From contig CADAAU010000007.1 of the NCBI GenBank assembly GCA_902786015.1, positions 1 through 64,000 on the forward strand: a DNA stretch of 64,000 nt, written 5' to 3'. Every line of letters begins with the position of its first letter. Positions within the stretch are counted from its first letter, which is position 1. Shown piece after piece: positions 40,501 through 50,380 of the stretch. The stretch comes from an uncultured Coriobacteriaceae bacterium (GTDB lineage Bacteria > Actinomycetota > Coriobacteriia > Coriobacteriales > Atopobiaceae). Under the pieces are notes generated by a model. The model was given only the letters and a program-made list of their open reading frames with translations. It had not been told where the DNA came from and did no database searches. The position numbers and the translations under genes were made by a program.

Positions 40501-40936
40501 GGTGCTCGACCGTCGCCGCCACGTCACGCTCTCTGCGCGCGTGGTCGATGCTAACGATCCAAGCAAGGTTCTGAGCACCATACGCACGCTTGCCAGCAAG
40601 TCGGGAGGCGAGGTGGCCGAGATCGTGGCCTTCATCCTTGGCGCGGCTCTTTTGTACCGACTTGGTCAGGACGGGACTACCAAGCCGGGTTTTGCGCCGG
40701 TCATGTTGGACGAGGGGTTCATCAAGGCCGACTCGCGCTTTACCTCTCGAGCGATTTCGGCTTGGCAGGGGTTCGGCTTCCAGTTGATCATTGCGGTTCC
40801 GGAGGAGAAGTACCAATCCGTCGTCTCGAAGGCCGAACGGGTGCTCAACATCGTCGCAGACGCCAATCGTCGATCGTACGTGAGCACGTTCGACTATGTA
40901 GATGCGGATGGCGCGCGGGAGGACGGCCGTGGCTAG
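37538..40936 (+). CDS. jetC: Wadjet SMC-like ATPase JetC
   Basis: A 1132-residue SMC/MukB-like ATPase. Walker A is GDSGTGKS (54-61) and the C-terminal Walker B is VMLDEGF followed by the D-loop region. Two long coiled-coil halves lie between, with a hinge-like middle (about 430-610). The start ATG 37538 overlaps jetB by 8 nt. It extrudes DNA loops in an ATP cycle as part of the JetABC motor. Length matches the family. Confidence 0.95.
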   Translation: MSSMQGQNLRIGMLEEAQWQLSSMQLVNFGPFDGYHIFDYKTGFDHAPTTVVAGDSGTGKSTLEDAFFEVMTRNGSYNTASNEGGRGGSLASEKRSLIGYVRGKLADTEDEDGNQVARLLRDGSCNRWSAVVLTFESDAQTVFTVAKLFWIGAGYNANADIKQLRITMYAPFDPRVLEQIAAQNFTADRLRRLIGGEFKSFSRVDEFLTYIYRVLKVDESGQGKDVFDLLSRIRSGAGFRSIAELFREQVLDVPQTFDRAEEAVKSYREHRDAYDKMRDKQQRVDALGEVRTTSEEHDREQQALDAHVSALSDEVFGAWEYDVHTRLLSTYGAELKGRRDELAAQLDATNKELSLATSQRDDLDRQLKASGYTEKLAAFDAAVMRAEDRVRSCTEAHKSCSREVEPFFGAMPSTAFEFGSLKHRVRQFVEGYDKTYETLARKQAAAIEKRIKIDAEVTECRKDLEYYERNKSRIPRWLGEPREKLAQAAGMAPEELPFAAELMEVTDERWRRAIESVYGGFARTLLVAEDDFERFSAAIDKLKLRKRMTFRRVPQHIAGTAKSGQGMLSQKIAFDGDSPFVGWLINTVRDEHHDALCVGTTKQLAGPGRRVTINGQTRDGNRGAHGRDEGSEGIIGLDNTARIEELRRKLVDLQGPWSAARDAEARAGEELQALTQKHAAAQRIELYEFVQVDVEGARKELQDRQYDRQLFLDKNEELKDLEARLAEATASVTHLTKQAGGFEMRLEEVEGSLADVRGQLDELRGSAGFDQVDRASAGYVLLAKTGEERFAGHSSRDNLRGFEGNVGRTRSTLESARQDLANKVEALTRRIIKQLERYLERWPDAYLSPTLECLPDFMAQLQKLEREGFHLQMDPWREHMLTWIKEDLIPLDVAYRDARTEIDDKLEPINQILQSLPFGREQGRLQIVCRSADPKVARDFSALMRKLLDYERDDEAIDEDAYHKRAERLIAMIDPADTRAESTRRRNEVLDRRRHVTLSARVVDANDPSKVLSTIRTLASKSGGEVAEIVAFILGAALLYRLGQDGTTKPGFAPVMLDEGFIKADSRFTSRAISAWQGFGFQLIIAVPEEKYQSVVSKAERVLNIVADANRRSYVSTFDYVDADGAREDGRG

Positions 40937-42140
40937 CGTAAGGAGTGCTGGCAAGAATGTCGGACGCCTGAAGTCGAGCGACGAGCTCACACAGTCCCTG
41001 CGTCGTAGGTATGAGCGCGTGTGGGCGGACGAGCTCTTGGATTCTGGCTGCTCGGGATGGCCGTACGAGATTCGTGTGGGTCGGCCTTCTCAGCGGGAGC
41101 TCGAAAGGGACTATGCCGCTTGGGATGCGGAGGCGCGGCGCCTGTGCGAATGGGCAAGTGCGCAGGGGCTTGACTGCAAGTTCCAGATGCGGCGGGTGGG
41201 TCGGCGCTCGTATGAGTTCTTGTCCCACGTGTGCGCAAAGGATGTTTGGGCGTTGGCGACCGCGATGGGACGGCGGGGCCACCTGGATCTTTACGCCCGG
41301 CGCTTGGAGTCGTTGCGCGAGCGGTTTGCGGGCGTGGGGGAGGACGTATACCGTCGGTTGTTGGTGGACCTCAGCCGATATGATGCATCGGACGCGGACT
41401 TCGAGCTGGTTTGCAAGGCTGCCGAGTGGTTCGCGAGCCACGAGGTGAGCAATATCACCGCGCGTGAGGTGCCGCTTGAGGGATTCCATGCCAAGTGGTT
41501 GGATGCGGCGTCGCACCGGAGCATGGTGTGTGCGCTGGCGGGAATCGAGCGGTTGGAGTTCAGGGAACGACCGCATGTGGTGAGGTTTAGGTATTTGGAC
41601 CCCGGCTATCTTGCGAGCGGGGGTCGGACGCACGACTGCTGGGTGGAGGGTGACTGTGCCGAGCCGGCGTATGTTCCGTCGGTGGTCGTCATATGCGAGA
41701 ATCGCGACAGTGCGCTGTGGTTCAAGCCGTTGGCGGGCGGAATTGCCGTGCAGGGGGATGGCATGGCGGGGGCGACCGTAATCGGCAATATCGCATGGGT
41801 TGCGCATGCGCCGTTGGTCTTGTACTGGGGTGATATCGACCGCCAGGGATTTCAAATCCTCTCGAAGTATCGCGAGGGAGGACTCGACGTGCAAAGTCTG
41901 CTCATGGACGAAGCAACGTATTGGAGGTTCGAACGCTTTGGCACGTTCGTAGACAAGCGCGGGCAAAATATTGATGCGCTGCCAGAGGCACGGGCGTTAC
42001 TTGGCTTACGGGCGGACGAGAACGATCTGTACCTGAAGCTTTGCGCGGAGGATTTCGAGGGACCACGACGAATCGAGCAGGAACGCATCCCATTGGACCT
42101 TGCGCAGCAATTGGTTATGAGCCAAGTGAAGGAGACATAA
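40929..42140 (+). CDS. jetD: Wadjet nuclease JetD (DUF3322/DUF2220)
   Basis: About 403 residues from GTG 40929, which has GGGAGG at 6 nt and overlaps jetC by 8 nt; an ATG at 40902 is the alternative. The C-terminal half is a Toprim-like (topoisomerase VI A-like) nuclease: VVICENRDSALWF, then LYWGDIDRQGFQIL with the metal-binding GDID motif. JetD cuts DNA once the JetABC motor stalls on a circular plasmid. It completes the system. The thioesterase gene begins 3 nt after its stop. Confidence 0.92.
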   Translation: MASVRSAGKNVGRLKSSDELTQSLRRRYERVWADELLDSGCSGWPYEIRVGRPSQRELERDYAAWDAEARRLCEWASAQGLDCKFQMRRVGRRSYEFLSHVCAKDVWALATAMGRRGHLDLYARRLESLRERFAGVGEDVYRRLLVDLSRYDASDADFELVCKAAEWFASHEVSNITAREVPLEGFHAKWLDAASHRSMVCALAGIERLEFRERPHVVRFRYLDPGYLASGGRTHDCWVEGDCAEPAYVPSVVVICENRDSALWFKPLAGGIAVQGDGMAGATVIGNIAWVAHAPLVLYWGDIDRQGFQILSKYREGGLDVQSLLMDEATYWRFERFGTFVDKRGQNIDALPEARALLGLRADENDLYLKLCAEDFEGPRRIEQERIPLDLAQQLVMSQVKET

Positions 42141-42143
42141 AAC

Positions 42144-42830
42144 ATGCCGAAAATTCGACTCTTTTGTTTGCCCTATGCAGGAGGCAGTTCGCTTTTCTAT
42201 GGGGAGCTGAAGAAGTACCTCAGGCCTGAAGTGGAGCTATGCGCCATCGACCTTAAGGGTCATGGCATGCGAATGGGCGAAACGCCGAACGTTCGTATGA
42301 AAGACGCACTTGACGATGTATGCGAACAGGTGCGAAAGGTCGGGACAGATTGGCCCTTTGCGCTGCTGGGCTACAGCATGGGCTCCACGCTGGCCTATCA
42401 CCTCTTCTTTCGGCTGAGGGAGCAGGGCCTTGCGCCCAAGCATATTTTCTTTATGGCCAATACGCCACCCTATGTGCCTGATGATGCCGTTCCCTCCTCA
42501 CAGCTCGATGATGCGGCTTTCTTGGAGGGACTCTCGGCCTTGGGCGGCCTTCCCCAAGAATTGCTGGAATCTAAGGAACTTTTGAATCTGTTTTTGCCCA
42601 TCATGCGCGCCGACGTACAGCTGGAAGAGGGCGGTGCGGTTACTGGGCCGGCGATGATTGACTGCGACATGACGATCGTCTATTCCTCGCAGGACGACCA
42701 AAACGGTCAGATGGAGCAGTGGCGCAAGTGTGCTGGCGGGTCATGCGACTTCCATCGCTTTGAGGGAACGCATTTCTTTATGTTGGACCACTACGCTGAG
42801 GTGGCCGAAATCATAAATTGCGTGTTCTGA
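42144..42830 (+). CDS. Type II (GrsT-like) thioesterase
   Basis: A 228-residue alpha/beta hydrolase of the thioesterase II type. The N-terminus LFCLPYAGGSSLFYG is diagnostic, the nucleophile is S78 in GYSMGS and the catalytic His is probably H210 in GTHFFM. Such enzymes normally free stalled carrier proteins in non-ribosomal peptide or polyketide synthesis, but no synthase is in the window. It begins only 3 nt after jetD, on the same strand, so it is very likely in the Wadjet transcript. Substrate and purpose are unknown. Confidence 0.88.
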   Translation: MPKIRLFCLPYAGGSSLFYGELKKYLRPEVELCAIDLKGHGMRMGETPNVRMKDALDDVCEQVRKVGTDWPFALLGYSMGSTLAYHLFFRLREQGLAPKHIFFMANTPPYVPDDAVPSSQLDDAAFLEGLSALGGLPQELLESKELLNLFLPIMRADVQLEEGGAVTGPAMIDCDMTIVYSSQDDQNGQMEQWRKCAGGSCDFHRFEGTHFFMLDHYAEVAEIINCVF

Positions 42831-42890
42831 TACAGGGACCATTAACGTAAAATGATGGCTGCTTTGCATGCATAAAAGAAGGGAGACGTC

Positions 42891-44477
42891 GTGTCCATTG
42901 CGGAGGATTTGGTGGGGCACATACGAAGACATAGATGCTCCCTGTTCACATTTTCCCTGGCGGTCGTTGTGGCAGCGGTGTTGGTGGTGTTCGCTCCCAC
43001 GCGTGCGATCGCATCGAATGACGATGCGCGCACGCCCGAGCTTACCTCATGGAGCGACCTTTCGGGAAAGAAGGTTGGCTTGCTCGCGGGGGCGCCCTTC
43101 GAAAACAAAGTTCGCGAGAGGTGCTCCGATGTTGGCGAGATCCTGTATTTCTCTTCGATGTCCGACATGCTTACCGCATTGCATGGGAACAAGATCGATG
43201 CCTTGGTAAATAACAGGGCGCTGGCGCTGCTCACCTGCAACAGGTACGATGATGTTGCGATTTTTCCCGAGACACTTGGCAAATTCAAGATGGGAATAGC
43301 CTTTCCCAAGGGCAGCAAACTCACATTGGAGTTCAGCAAGATTACCGAGCGCCTCCAAAGCGACGGTACCGCCGACAAGCTGTGGGACAAGTGGACTGGT
43401 AGCGACGAAAGCAAAAAGACCGTGCCAGAGCAGGACTGGGCGGGCAAAAGCGGAACGTTGAACGTGGCCACGTGCCAGAGCATGGAGCCCATAACGTATC
43501 TGGGGGATGGGCAGATGCTGGGCTACGATATCGAGACGTTGCTCATCGCCGCTAAGGAGCTGGACTATAAACTGAACTTTGAACCGATGGAGCTGGCCGA
43601 TGTTGTGTCGTATATACAGTCGGGCAAGGCGGATGTGGGAAACGGGTCGATCCTGATTTCGGATGAGCGCAAACAGGTGATGGACTTTGCCATCACGCAC
43701 GATAATGACCTCGTTCTGATGGTGCGCGCAACGGCAAACGAGGCAAGCTCCTCTGGCGCCTCGGGTTCCGGCTGGTTCGACAGCATAGCCTCCAGCTTCT
43801 ACAAAACATTTGTTAAAGACAACCGATGGATGTACATAGTTAGGGGTCTCGGCGTGACGGCAATCATAACGCTGTGTTCCGGTCTCCTAGGCGCAGCGCT
43901 TGGTTTTGCAGCCGTTTTGATAAAACGTCGCGGCAACCGCGTGGCGTGCGCAATTATTGGTTGCTACGAGGGCCTGATGAACCGTATGCCTATTGTGGTT
44001 GTGCTGCTGACCCTCTACTACGTGATCTTTGGGTCACTGGAGGTTCCCGGCACCGTGGTGGCCATTATAGCGTTTACGCTGGCCTTCGGTGCCACGGCGG
44101 GCACTATCATGTGGAATGCCGTACAGGCTGTCGACCCAGGCCAAGACGAGGCCTCGCTCGCACTGGGTTTCACTGAGCGGCAGACCTTCTTTGGCGTGAT
44201 ATTGCCACAGGCGGCGCGCCGATTCATGCCGCTGCTTTCTAGCCAGTTCGTGAACCTTACCAAGCAGACCTCGGTGGTGGGCTATATCGCCGTGATGGAC
44301 CTTACCCGCGCCGCCGACGTGATTCGTAGCCTTACGCTTGAAGCGTTTTTCCCGCTGTTCTGCGTCGCAGCTATTTATTTCGTCCTGTGTTGCCTTATCG
44401 CTGCAGCCATGGGCTTTGTCATCCAAAAGATAGACTACGAGCGCAAGCCGCGTACTGTGAGGGGGGTGAAGCTGTGA
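42891..44477 (+). CDS. Amino-acid ABC transporter, fused substrate-binding and permease protein
   Basis: A 528-residue fusion. A signal/TM segment (about 20-40) is followed by two periplasmic-binding-protein-like domains (about 50-170 and 185-285), then a polar amino-acid (HisM-type) permease domain with about five helices. The EAAxxxG-like loop is seen as [15 protein letters not shown]. The GTG start has GGGAGA at 4 nt. It is coupled to the ATPase gene by an overlapping GTGA. Substrate not determinable. Two stacked binding domains before one permease domain is an uncommon build. Confidence 0.9.
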   Translation: MSIAEDLVGHIRRHRCSLFTFSLAVVVAAVLVVFAPTRAIASNDDARTPELTSWSDLSGKKVGLLAGAPFENKVRERCSDVGEILYFSSMSDMLTALHGNKIDALVNNRALALLTCNRYDDVAIFPETLGKFKMGIAFPKGSKLTLEFSKITERLQSDGTADKLWDKWTGSDESKKTVPEQDWAGKSGTLNVATCQSMEPITYLGDGQMLGYDIETLLIAAKELDYKLNFEPMELADVVSYIQSGKADVGNGSILISDERKQVMDFAITHDNDLVLMVRATANEASSSGASGSGWFDSIASSFYKTFVKDNRWMYIVRGLGVTAIITLCSGLLGAALGFAAVLIKRRGNRVACAIIGCYEGLMNRMPIVVVLLTLYYVIFGSLEVPGTVVAIIAFTLAFGATAGTIMWNAVQAVDPGQDEASLALGFTERQTFFGVILPQAARRFMPLLSSQFVNLTKQTSVVGYIAVMDLTRAADVIRSLTLEAFFPLFCVAAIYFVLCCLIAAAMGFVIQKIDYERKPRTVRGVKL

Positions 44478-45595
44478 GCTTCATAGAAATCCAGCACCTG
44501 CGCAAGGAGTATCCGGGAATCGTACCGCTCAAGGACGTGAATGCCACCATCGAGCGTGGGGAGGTGATCTCGATCATCGGGCCCTCGGGTACGGGCAAGT
44601 CCACCTTGTTGCGTTGCCTCAATCGTCTGGAGACGCCCACGTCAGGCCGTATACTCATCGATGGCATAGACATGTGCGATTCCTCCACCGACCTACCTGC
44701 CATGCGTCGCAAGATCGGAATGGTATTCCAGAGCTTCAACCTCTTCGAGCACATGCTTGTTGTGGAAAACATAATGTATGGGCCAACTAAGCTTTTGGGA
44801 ATGGACAGGCAGGAGGCTTATGACGAGGCGTTGCGGCTGTTGGGCCAAGTGGGACTCAAAGACAAGGCGCTGAGTTTTCCCAACGAGCTTTCGGGAGGAC
44901 AAAAGCAACGCGTGGCCATCGCGCGTAGCCTCGCCATGCATCCCGAGGTAATTCTCTTCGATGAACCCACGTCGGCGCTCGATCCCGGCATGGTGTCCGA
45001 GGTGCTTTCGGTTATGAGAGACCTTGCAGTCGAGGGCTACACCATGCTTGTGGTAACGCACGAGATGCGCTTCGCTCGAGACGTGTGCAGCCGGGTGTTC
45101 TTTATGAACGAAGGGGTGGTATGGGAGGCTGGCCCTCCCGAGCAGATATTCGACAATCCTCAGAAGGCCGAGACGTTTGGATTTGTCTTCCGCGTACGCA
45201 GCTGGGAGTGGGAGCTCACCTATCCAGATTATGACCATCCTGCAATGGAAGGCTCTCTTTCGACGTTCTTCTCGCGCCAGCTCGTGGGACGCAAGCTTGC
45301 AGATGCCTGTCTGCATGTGGTCGAAGAGTTGTCAGTCGAGCGGTTTCCCTCCATTGCGCGTAGGGTGGGGGCGAATGGCACGATTGCTACGTATACGCTC
45401 CATATGCCCGAGAACGGCGAGAAGGCAATGCTGGAGGTGGACTGCCATAGTTTGGTGGAGCGCGGCGTGAGGCCCGAGGAGCTTTGGCATGGCCGTGATG
45501 CGGTGTCCGACGCGTTGGTGGAGGGCTATGCCGTGCGTGCGTCCAAGAGGGACGGCTCAAACGATCCTGCCGTTTTGGTTTACGAGATCGGATAG
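44474..45595 (+). CDS. Amino-acid ABC transporter ATP-binding protein with extra C-terminal domain
   Basis: About 373 residues. The start GTG overlaps the stop of the permease gene. Walker [10 protein letters not shown] (36-44), signature [14 protein letters not shown] and Walker [14 protein letters not shown] are intact, and the first 240 residues match GlnQ/HisP-type subunits. Beyond them is a 130-residue extension (from about [12 protein letters not shown]) absent from ordinary family members. It contains CLHVVEEL, faintly like the N-box of a GHKL/anti-sigma fold, but I cannot name the domain. Energises uptake with its partner. Confidence 0.9.
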   Translation: MSFIEIQHLRKEYPGIVPLKDVNATIERGEVISIIGPSGTGKSTLLRCLNRLETPTSGRILIDGIDMCDSSTDLPAMRRKIGMVFQSFNLFEHMLVVENIMYGPTKLLGMDRQEAYDEALRLLGQVGLKDKALSFPNELSGGQKQRVAIARSLAMHPEVILFDEPTSALDPGMVSEVLSVMRDLAVEGYTMLVVTHEMRFARDVCSRVFFMNEGVVWEAGPPEQIFDNPQKAETFGFVFRVRSWEWELTYPDYDHPAMEGSLSTFFSRQLVGRKLADACLHVVEELSVERFPSIARRVGANGTIATYTLHMPENGEKAMLEVDCHSLVERGVRPEELWHGRDAVSDALVEGYAVRASKRDGSNDPAVLVYEIG

Positions 45596-45651
45596 GTGAT
45601 AGGCGGTGGGATGAGCATCGCGTACAACCTTAAATTGTGCAGTTCGCCTCA

Positions 45652-45676
45652 AATCTCATATATGTACACTTAGATT
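45652..45676 (+). promoter_or_regulatory. HspR-type operator upstream of clpB
   Basis: AATCT-N11-ACTTAGATT, identical in layout to the sites before dnaK and hsp20. TTGTGC at 45635 and TATATG between the half-sites could be the -35 and -10, so a bound repressor would cover the promoter. Confidence 0.7.
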
Positions 45677-45747
45677 TCTGTATACGCATGCACTTAATGG
45701 GGGATACTAATATCGTAAAACGAGTTTAGATCCAAGGAGTGATGCAC

Positions 45748-48336
45748 ATGCGTCCAGACAAGTTCTCGTATTCTGCTGCGGAGACGTTGCAGGCAACCAT
45801 GGGAATCGCTGCCGATGCCCAAGCTCCGGCCATGGCTCCCATACACATGCTCGCGGCTCTTTTGGAAGCCGACGAGCGTAACATTGCGGCGATTATCGAG
45901 CGCATAGGCGCAGACCCTGCCGCAATTCAAAGACAAGCGCAAGACGTTATAAACCGAGCGCCCAAGGTTTCTGGCGATACCGCCGGTACCAACATGACGC
46001 AAGACCTCATGCGTGCCATCAACGATGCCGAGAAGTTCGCGGACAAGGTCGGCGACGAGTACACCACTACTGAGCACCTTCTCTATGGCTTGGCTAAGTC
46101 CAATTCGGAGGCGGCGAACCTACTTAAGAACGCGGGCGTTACAGCTAAGCGCATCCAAGAGGTGTACGAGGAGTTGCGCGGCGACGATCGTGTGACGAGC
46201 CAGGACGCAAAACCTCAGTTCAAAGCACTCGAGCAATACGGTCGCAACGTAACCGACCTCGCTCGTAAGGGCAAGCTCGATCCCGTCATTGGTCGCGTGG
46301 AAGAGATCCGACGTACGATTCAGGTGCTGAGCCGCCGCACAAAGAACAACCCGGTCCTCATTGGTGAGCCAGGCGTGGGCAAGACGGCCATCGTCGAAGG
46401 GCTTGCACAACGCATCGCCAAGGGTGACGTGCCTTCGACGCTTCGTGAGAAGGACCTTGTTGAGCTAGACATGAGCGCTCTTGTGGCTGGAGCTAAGTAT
46501 CGCGGTGAGTTCGAGGACAGGCTCAAGAGCGTACTCAAGGAAGTGCAGAAAGCGAACGGTCAGGTCATACTGTTCATCGACGAGCTGCACACTATCGTGG
46601 GTGCGGGAGCAACCGAAGGTTCCATGGACGCAGGCAACATCCTCAAGCCGGCGTTGGCACGGGGAGAGCTGCACGCGATCGGTGCTACCACGCTCGATGA
46701 GTACCGTAAGTACATCGAGAAGGACCAGGCTCTGGCGCGTCGCTTCCAAACTGTGTTTGTGAGCGAGCCTACGGTAGAGGACACCATTTCCATCCTGCGC
46801 GGTCTCAAAGAGACCTACGAGCAGCACCATCGCGTACGTATCACGGATGCGGCACTTGTTTCGGCCGCGGATTTGTCGGACCGCTACATTTCCGAGCGCT
46901 TCTTGCCCGACAAAGCCATCGATCTTGTGGACGAGGCGGCGAGCAGGCTGCGCATGGAACTCGACTCTATGCCCTCAGAGATCGATGCCCAAGATCGCAA
47001 GCTCACCCAGATGCAGATCGAGGAGCAGGCTCTTATGAAGGAGGAAGACGCTGCCTCCAAAGCACGTCTAGAGACGCTGCAAAAGGACATTGCCGCAGCA
47101 GAAGAAAAGCTCGTTGGCATGAGGGCAAACTGGGAGAACGAAAAGGGCGCTATCGACAAGCTTCAGGAGCTTAAGAAGCAACTCGAGGACGCTCGTAACG
47201 AATTCGAGGATGCGAAGGATCGCGGCGATTACACACGTGCTGGGGAGCTAATGAACTCGATTATCCCGAGCCTGCAGCGCGAGTATGATGGAGCCGAGAC
47301 TGCACTCGAGTCGCGTCAAGCCGAAGGCGGCATCCTTAAGGAAACCGTTACTACCGACGAGATTGCTGAAGTCGTGAGTTCTTGGACGGGAGTGCCGGTG
47401 TCAAAGATGATGCAGGGCGAGATGGACAAACTGCGTCATCTGGAAGACGAGCTGCACAAGCGTGTGGTGGGGCAGGACGATGCCGTTAACGCGGTGGCGG
47501 CCGCTGTGCGCAGGAGCCGTGCGGGCCTCTCGGATCCGGACCGACCCATCGGCAGCTTCTTCTTCCTCGGGCCGACCGGAGTGGGAAAGACGGAGCTTGC
47601 GAAGGCTCTGGCCGAAAGCTTGTTTGATGACGAGCGTGCCCTTGTGCGCATCGACATGAGCGAGTACATGGAGAAGCACGCCGTGGCGCGTCTGATCGGT
47701 GCCCCTCCGGGATACGTGGGCTACGATGAGGGTGGCCAGCTTACCGAGGCTGTGCGCCGGCGCCCCTACAGCGTCATCCTTCTTGACGAGATGGAGAAGG
47801 CGCATCCGGACGTATTCAACGTGCTGTTGCAGCTGCTCGACGACGGCCGACTTACCGATGGTCAGGGTCGAGTGGTGAGCTTCAAGAACACCATCGTCAT
47901 TATGACGAGCAACGTGGGTTCCCAGTTTATCGCAGCAGCCAACGCCGCGAATGACCCGGATGAGGTGCGACGCCAGATCGACGAGGCATTGCACCAGACC
48001 TTTAAACCTGAGTTTCTTAACCGCATTGATGACGTGGTGGTCTTCCATGCGCTGGGTCTCTCTGATATCGAGCGTATTGTCGATATACAACTGGCCGATG
48101 TCCGAGCTCGCCTGGAAAAGGAACGCATTGCGCTCGAGCTTACGCCGGCAGCTGTGCAGTCGCTGGCGTTCGATGGCCTCGACCCCGTGTACGGCGCACG
48201 ACCGCTCAAGCGCCTTATTCAGCGGCAGGTGGTCGACAACGTTGCCAACCTTATAATCGCAGGAGAGGTGCGTGAGGGTGACACCGTCCGCGTGGACGTT
48301 GGCGCCGACGATCGGCTCTTTGCTTCCAAGGCATAG
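45748..48336 (+). CDS. clpB: Disaggregase ClpB
   Basis: About 862 residues; AAGGAG lies 8 nt before ATG 45748. N-terminal repeat domain, first AAA+ module (GEPGVGKT), a coiled middle domain and a second AAA+ module (GPTGVGKT) with [13 protein letters not shown] are all present. The middle domain sets it apart from ClpA and ClpC. It rescues aggregated proteins with DnaK. Single gene under its own HspR-type site, with a strong hairpin downstream. Confidence 0.97.
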   Translation: MRPDKFSYSAAETLQATMGIAADAQAPAMAPIHMLAALLEADERNIAAIIERIGADPAAIQRQAQDVINRAPKVSGDTAGTNMTQDLMRAINDAEKFADKVGDEYTTTEHLLYGLAKSNSEAANLLKNAGVTAKRIQEVYEELRGDDRVTSQDAKPQFKALEQYGRNVTDLARKGKLDPVIGRVEEIRRTIQVLSRRTKNNPVLIGEPGVGKTAIVEGLAQRIAKGDVPSTLREKDLVELDMSALVAGAKYRGEFEDRLKSVLKEVQKANGQVILFIDELHTIVGAGATEGSMDAGNILKPALARGELHAIGATTLDEYRKYIEKDQALARRFQTVFVSEPTVEDTISILRGLKETYEQHHRVRITDAALVSAADLSDRYISERFLPDKAIDLVDEAASRLRMELDSMPSEIDAQDRKLTQMQIEEQALMKEEDAASKARLETLQKDIAAAEEKLVGMRANWENEKGAIDKLQELKKQLEDARNEFEDAKDRGDYTRAGELMNSIIPSLQREYDGAETALESRQAEGGILKETVTTDEIAEVVSSWTGVPVSKMMQGEMDKLRHLEDELHKRVVGQDDAVNAVAAAVRRSRAGLSDPDRPIGSFFFLGPTGVGKTELAKALAESLFDDERALVRIDMSEYMEKHAVARLIGAPPGYVGYDEGGQLTEAVRRRPYSVILLDEMEKAHPDVFNVLLQLLDDGRLTDGQGRVVSFKNTIVIMTSNVGSQFIAAANAANDPDEVRRQIDEALHQTFKPEFLNRIDDVVVFHALGLSDIERIVDIQLADVRARLEKERIALELTPAAVQSLAFDGLDPVYGARPLKRLIQRQVVDNVANLIIAGEVREGDTVRVDVGADDRLFASKA

Positions 48337-48364
48337 ATAGTTTCCCGCTGAAAAGATACAACCG

Positions 48365-48402
48365 AGCGGATCCGGACGCGACACTGTGCGTTCGGATCCG
48401 CT
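48365..48402 (+). terminator. Terminator after clpB
   Basis: A 15-bp stem (AGCGGATCCGGACGC / GCGTTCGGATCCGCT, one wobble) with an 8-nt loop followed by TGTT, 28 nt after the stop codon. Confidence 0.7.
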
Positions 48403-48447
48403 TGTTACGGCTTCAAAGCCTGTGTTTTGGTAGTGTTTTGGAGCCCT

Positions 48448-48608
48448 TGAGCCGAGATCTCGTTTCGTGTGGCGTGTCGACCCACACCAAACGCCATCTC
48501 AGCTCAAGCACACCCGTTTTGAGTTGGGATCGACTTTCCTGTGGCACCGTGAGCTGGGATTGACTTTCGTGTGGCGTGTCGACCCACACCAAACGCCATC
48601 TCAGCTCA
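48448..48608. repeat. Second array of the 59-bp palindrome (two units)
   Basis: Two 59-bp palindromes at 48448-48506 and 48550-48608, exactly 102 bp apart, separated by the same TTGAG...CTTTCCTGTGG half-unit seen in the large array at 17428. The loop is CGTGTCGAC. The array fills most of the 397-bp gap between clpB and the PASTA gene; nothing else was seen in that gap except the clpB terminator. Confidence 0.9.
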
Positions 48609-48733
48609 AGCACGAGCCCGATGGTTCTTAGGCAAGATCCTAATGGTGTCAGGCCTTTGTTTTGGAGGGGTATTGCCTGCCAAGTAGCCCGTTTTGTCGT
48701 TTTGCGCTAGACTCAGGTACTTGGAGGTGCATT

Positions 48734-50368
48734 GTGAGCGATTTGATACCCATTGAGGACATCGAGGCCGACGAGAGCGTTCCCGTCCAAGAAATAATTC
48801 CCGAAACTCTTAGGGATGACCCTGTCATCGGCGATGGCTCCTCCGGAAGAGCGGGTGTCAACATGTCCCGTTGGCGTGTCCACACGTTGGAGCACGACCG
48901 GCTGGTGGGCATGACGGAGTATGGTGGTAACGATCGGGAGTCTCGCAATGCGCGTAGGGCGCAAGAGCAGTCTCGCGAGGCGCGTACGGACAAAGAACGT
49001 TCAGCCCGCCTCAAAAAGCGCGTAATGGTCGGCTCCGTCATCGTGTTTCTCTTGGCAATAGTGGCAGCGGTCGGCGCGACGTACGCACTCGAACTCTGGG
49101 GTGGAAAGACCGTGCCCAATGTTATGGGACTCACGCAGGCAAATGCGGTCGAGCTTTTGGAAGGCCGTGGGTTCAAGGTCGAGGTAGAGGCCGTCCTGGC
49201 CGATTCACTGGAGGGGCGAGTTGTATCGTATAGCCCGGATGCGAATGAGCGCGTGAAGGAGGACACGACCGTCAAGCTTTCCATCGGCCAAAACCGTGTG
49301 ATCCCCGAGGTCGTGGGCATGACGCGAGACGATGCAAAGAAGGCACTCGATGACATGGGCGCTACCAACGTACACGAGGTTCCCACGATTACGCTCGACG
49401 AGGAAGAGGGTATAGTACGCGAGGTCCGTCCCGGTGCGGGGTCGGTATTCATGAGTACCGACGAGGTAACGCTGGTGGTGTCGCAGCTACCCCGTGTCCC
49501 CGATATCATGAACGCCTCTGAGCAGGATGCGGTCAAGGCCCTTGAAGAGGCAGGCCTTCCCATGGATGTAGCGCATGAGCGAGGAAGCGTCGAACAGCGG
49601 CTCAAGGTGATGCGTGTCGAGCCTAACGTGGGAGAGCGTGTCGAAACCGATCAGCATGTTACCGTCACCGTGGGCGAAGCCCTCATCGACCCGCTTCGGC
49701 TCACCGACTACTACGACGCGACCGTACCGATGATCCGGGGCTTCCTGGAGGGGGAGGGCTATGGCCTCAAGGTAAGCGCGAAGGTAGAGGACAAGCATAT
49801 CGTTGCCCGTTTCGAAAACGACAAGGACGCTCGCATCTCGTTGCTGCGTGAGCCGTGGACGCATGAGGCCGATAAGGCCAACGGCGTGGCGGAGGTCTTG
49901 GGCGACGACGCGGCTCTGGAGGGAGTGCGACTCGAGGTCACCGTCAATCGAGAGCAGCCAGAGGCGCAGAACGCGAACGAGCAAGACGAGAAAGCCCAGA
50001 AGGACAAGGCCGGGAAGTCCAAGGGACTTGAGCTTCTGGGGCTAGAGAAGGCGCCGGTCGACGAGACTACGGCACAAGCGGTGGTCGAACGTTGCGGGCT
50101 CGGGGAGATAAAGGGCTCGTGCACGCAAGATACCATAACGCTGCCGCCGGGCACGACGCGCACGGGGCACACGGTGTATTGCTGCTACGGCGAGTCGGGA
50201 AACCGATTGTGGACGGTGCTGGTCGCCGGTACGGAGGACCCTTCTGCCGAGGCAAAGCGCATCGTGGTGGCGTGCTTCCCCCAGTCGTACTTTACGGCTG
50301 ACGATCTTTCGAAGAACGGCGACAAGATCTGCGATTTTGTTGCCTATGTGGATGAATACGCCGGATAA
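48734..50368 (+). CDS. PASTA-domain membrane protein without a kinase domain
   Basis: About 544 residues. GTG 48734 has GGAGGT at 6 nt. A cytoplasmic acidic/charged N-terminus (1-97) leads to one membrane helix (98-118), then three PASTA domains (about 126-335; VPNVMGLTQANAVELLEGRG is typical), a Glu/Lys-rich linker and a C-terminal domain with CCYGESGNRLWTVLVAG. PASTA repeats bind muropeptides in Ser/Thr kinases and penicillin-binding proteins; no kinase or PBP domain is present here. Probably a cell-envelope sensor or scaffold. Confidence 0.85.
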   Translation: MSDLIPIEDIEADESVPVQEIIPETLRDDPVIGDGSSGRAGVNMSRWRVHTLEHDRLVGMTEYGGNDRESRNARRAQEQSREARTDKERSARLKKRVMVGSVIVFLLAIVAAVGATYALELWGGKTVPNVMGLTQANAVELLEGRGFKVEVEAVLADSLEGRVVSYSPDANERVKEDTTVKLSIGQNRVIPEVVGMTRDDAKKALDDMGATNVHEVPTITLDEEEGIVREVRPGAGSVFMSTDEVTLVVSQLPRVPDIMNASEQDAVKALEEAGLPMDVAHERGSVEQRLKVMRVEPNVGERVETDQHVTVTVGEALIDPLRLTDYYDATVPMIRGFLEGEGYGLKVSAKVEDKHIVARFENDKDARISLLREPWTHEADKANGVAEVLGDDAALEGVRLEVTVNREQPEAQNANEQDEKAQKDKAGKSKGLELLGLEKAPVDETTAQAVVERCGLGEIKGSCTQDTITLPPGTTRTGHTVYCCYGESGNRLWTVLVAGTEDPSAEAKRIVVACFPQSYFTADDLSKNGDKICDFVAYVDEYAG

Positions 50369-50380
50369 GGACACAAGGCC

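Noticed and set aside
48413..48613. A 66-codon minus-strand frame in the second repeat array
   Set aside because: Same cause: the frame is a by-product of the 59-bp palindromes and differs from the one in the first array.
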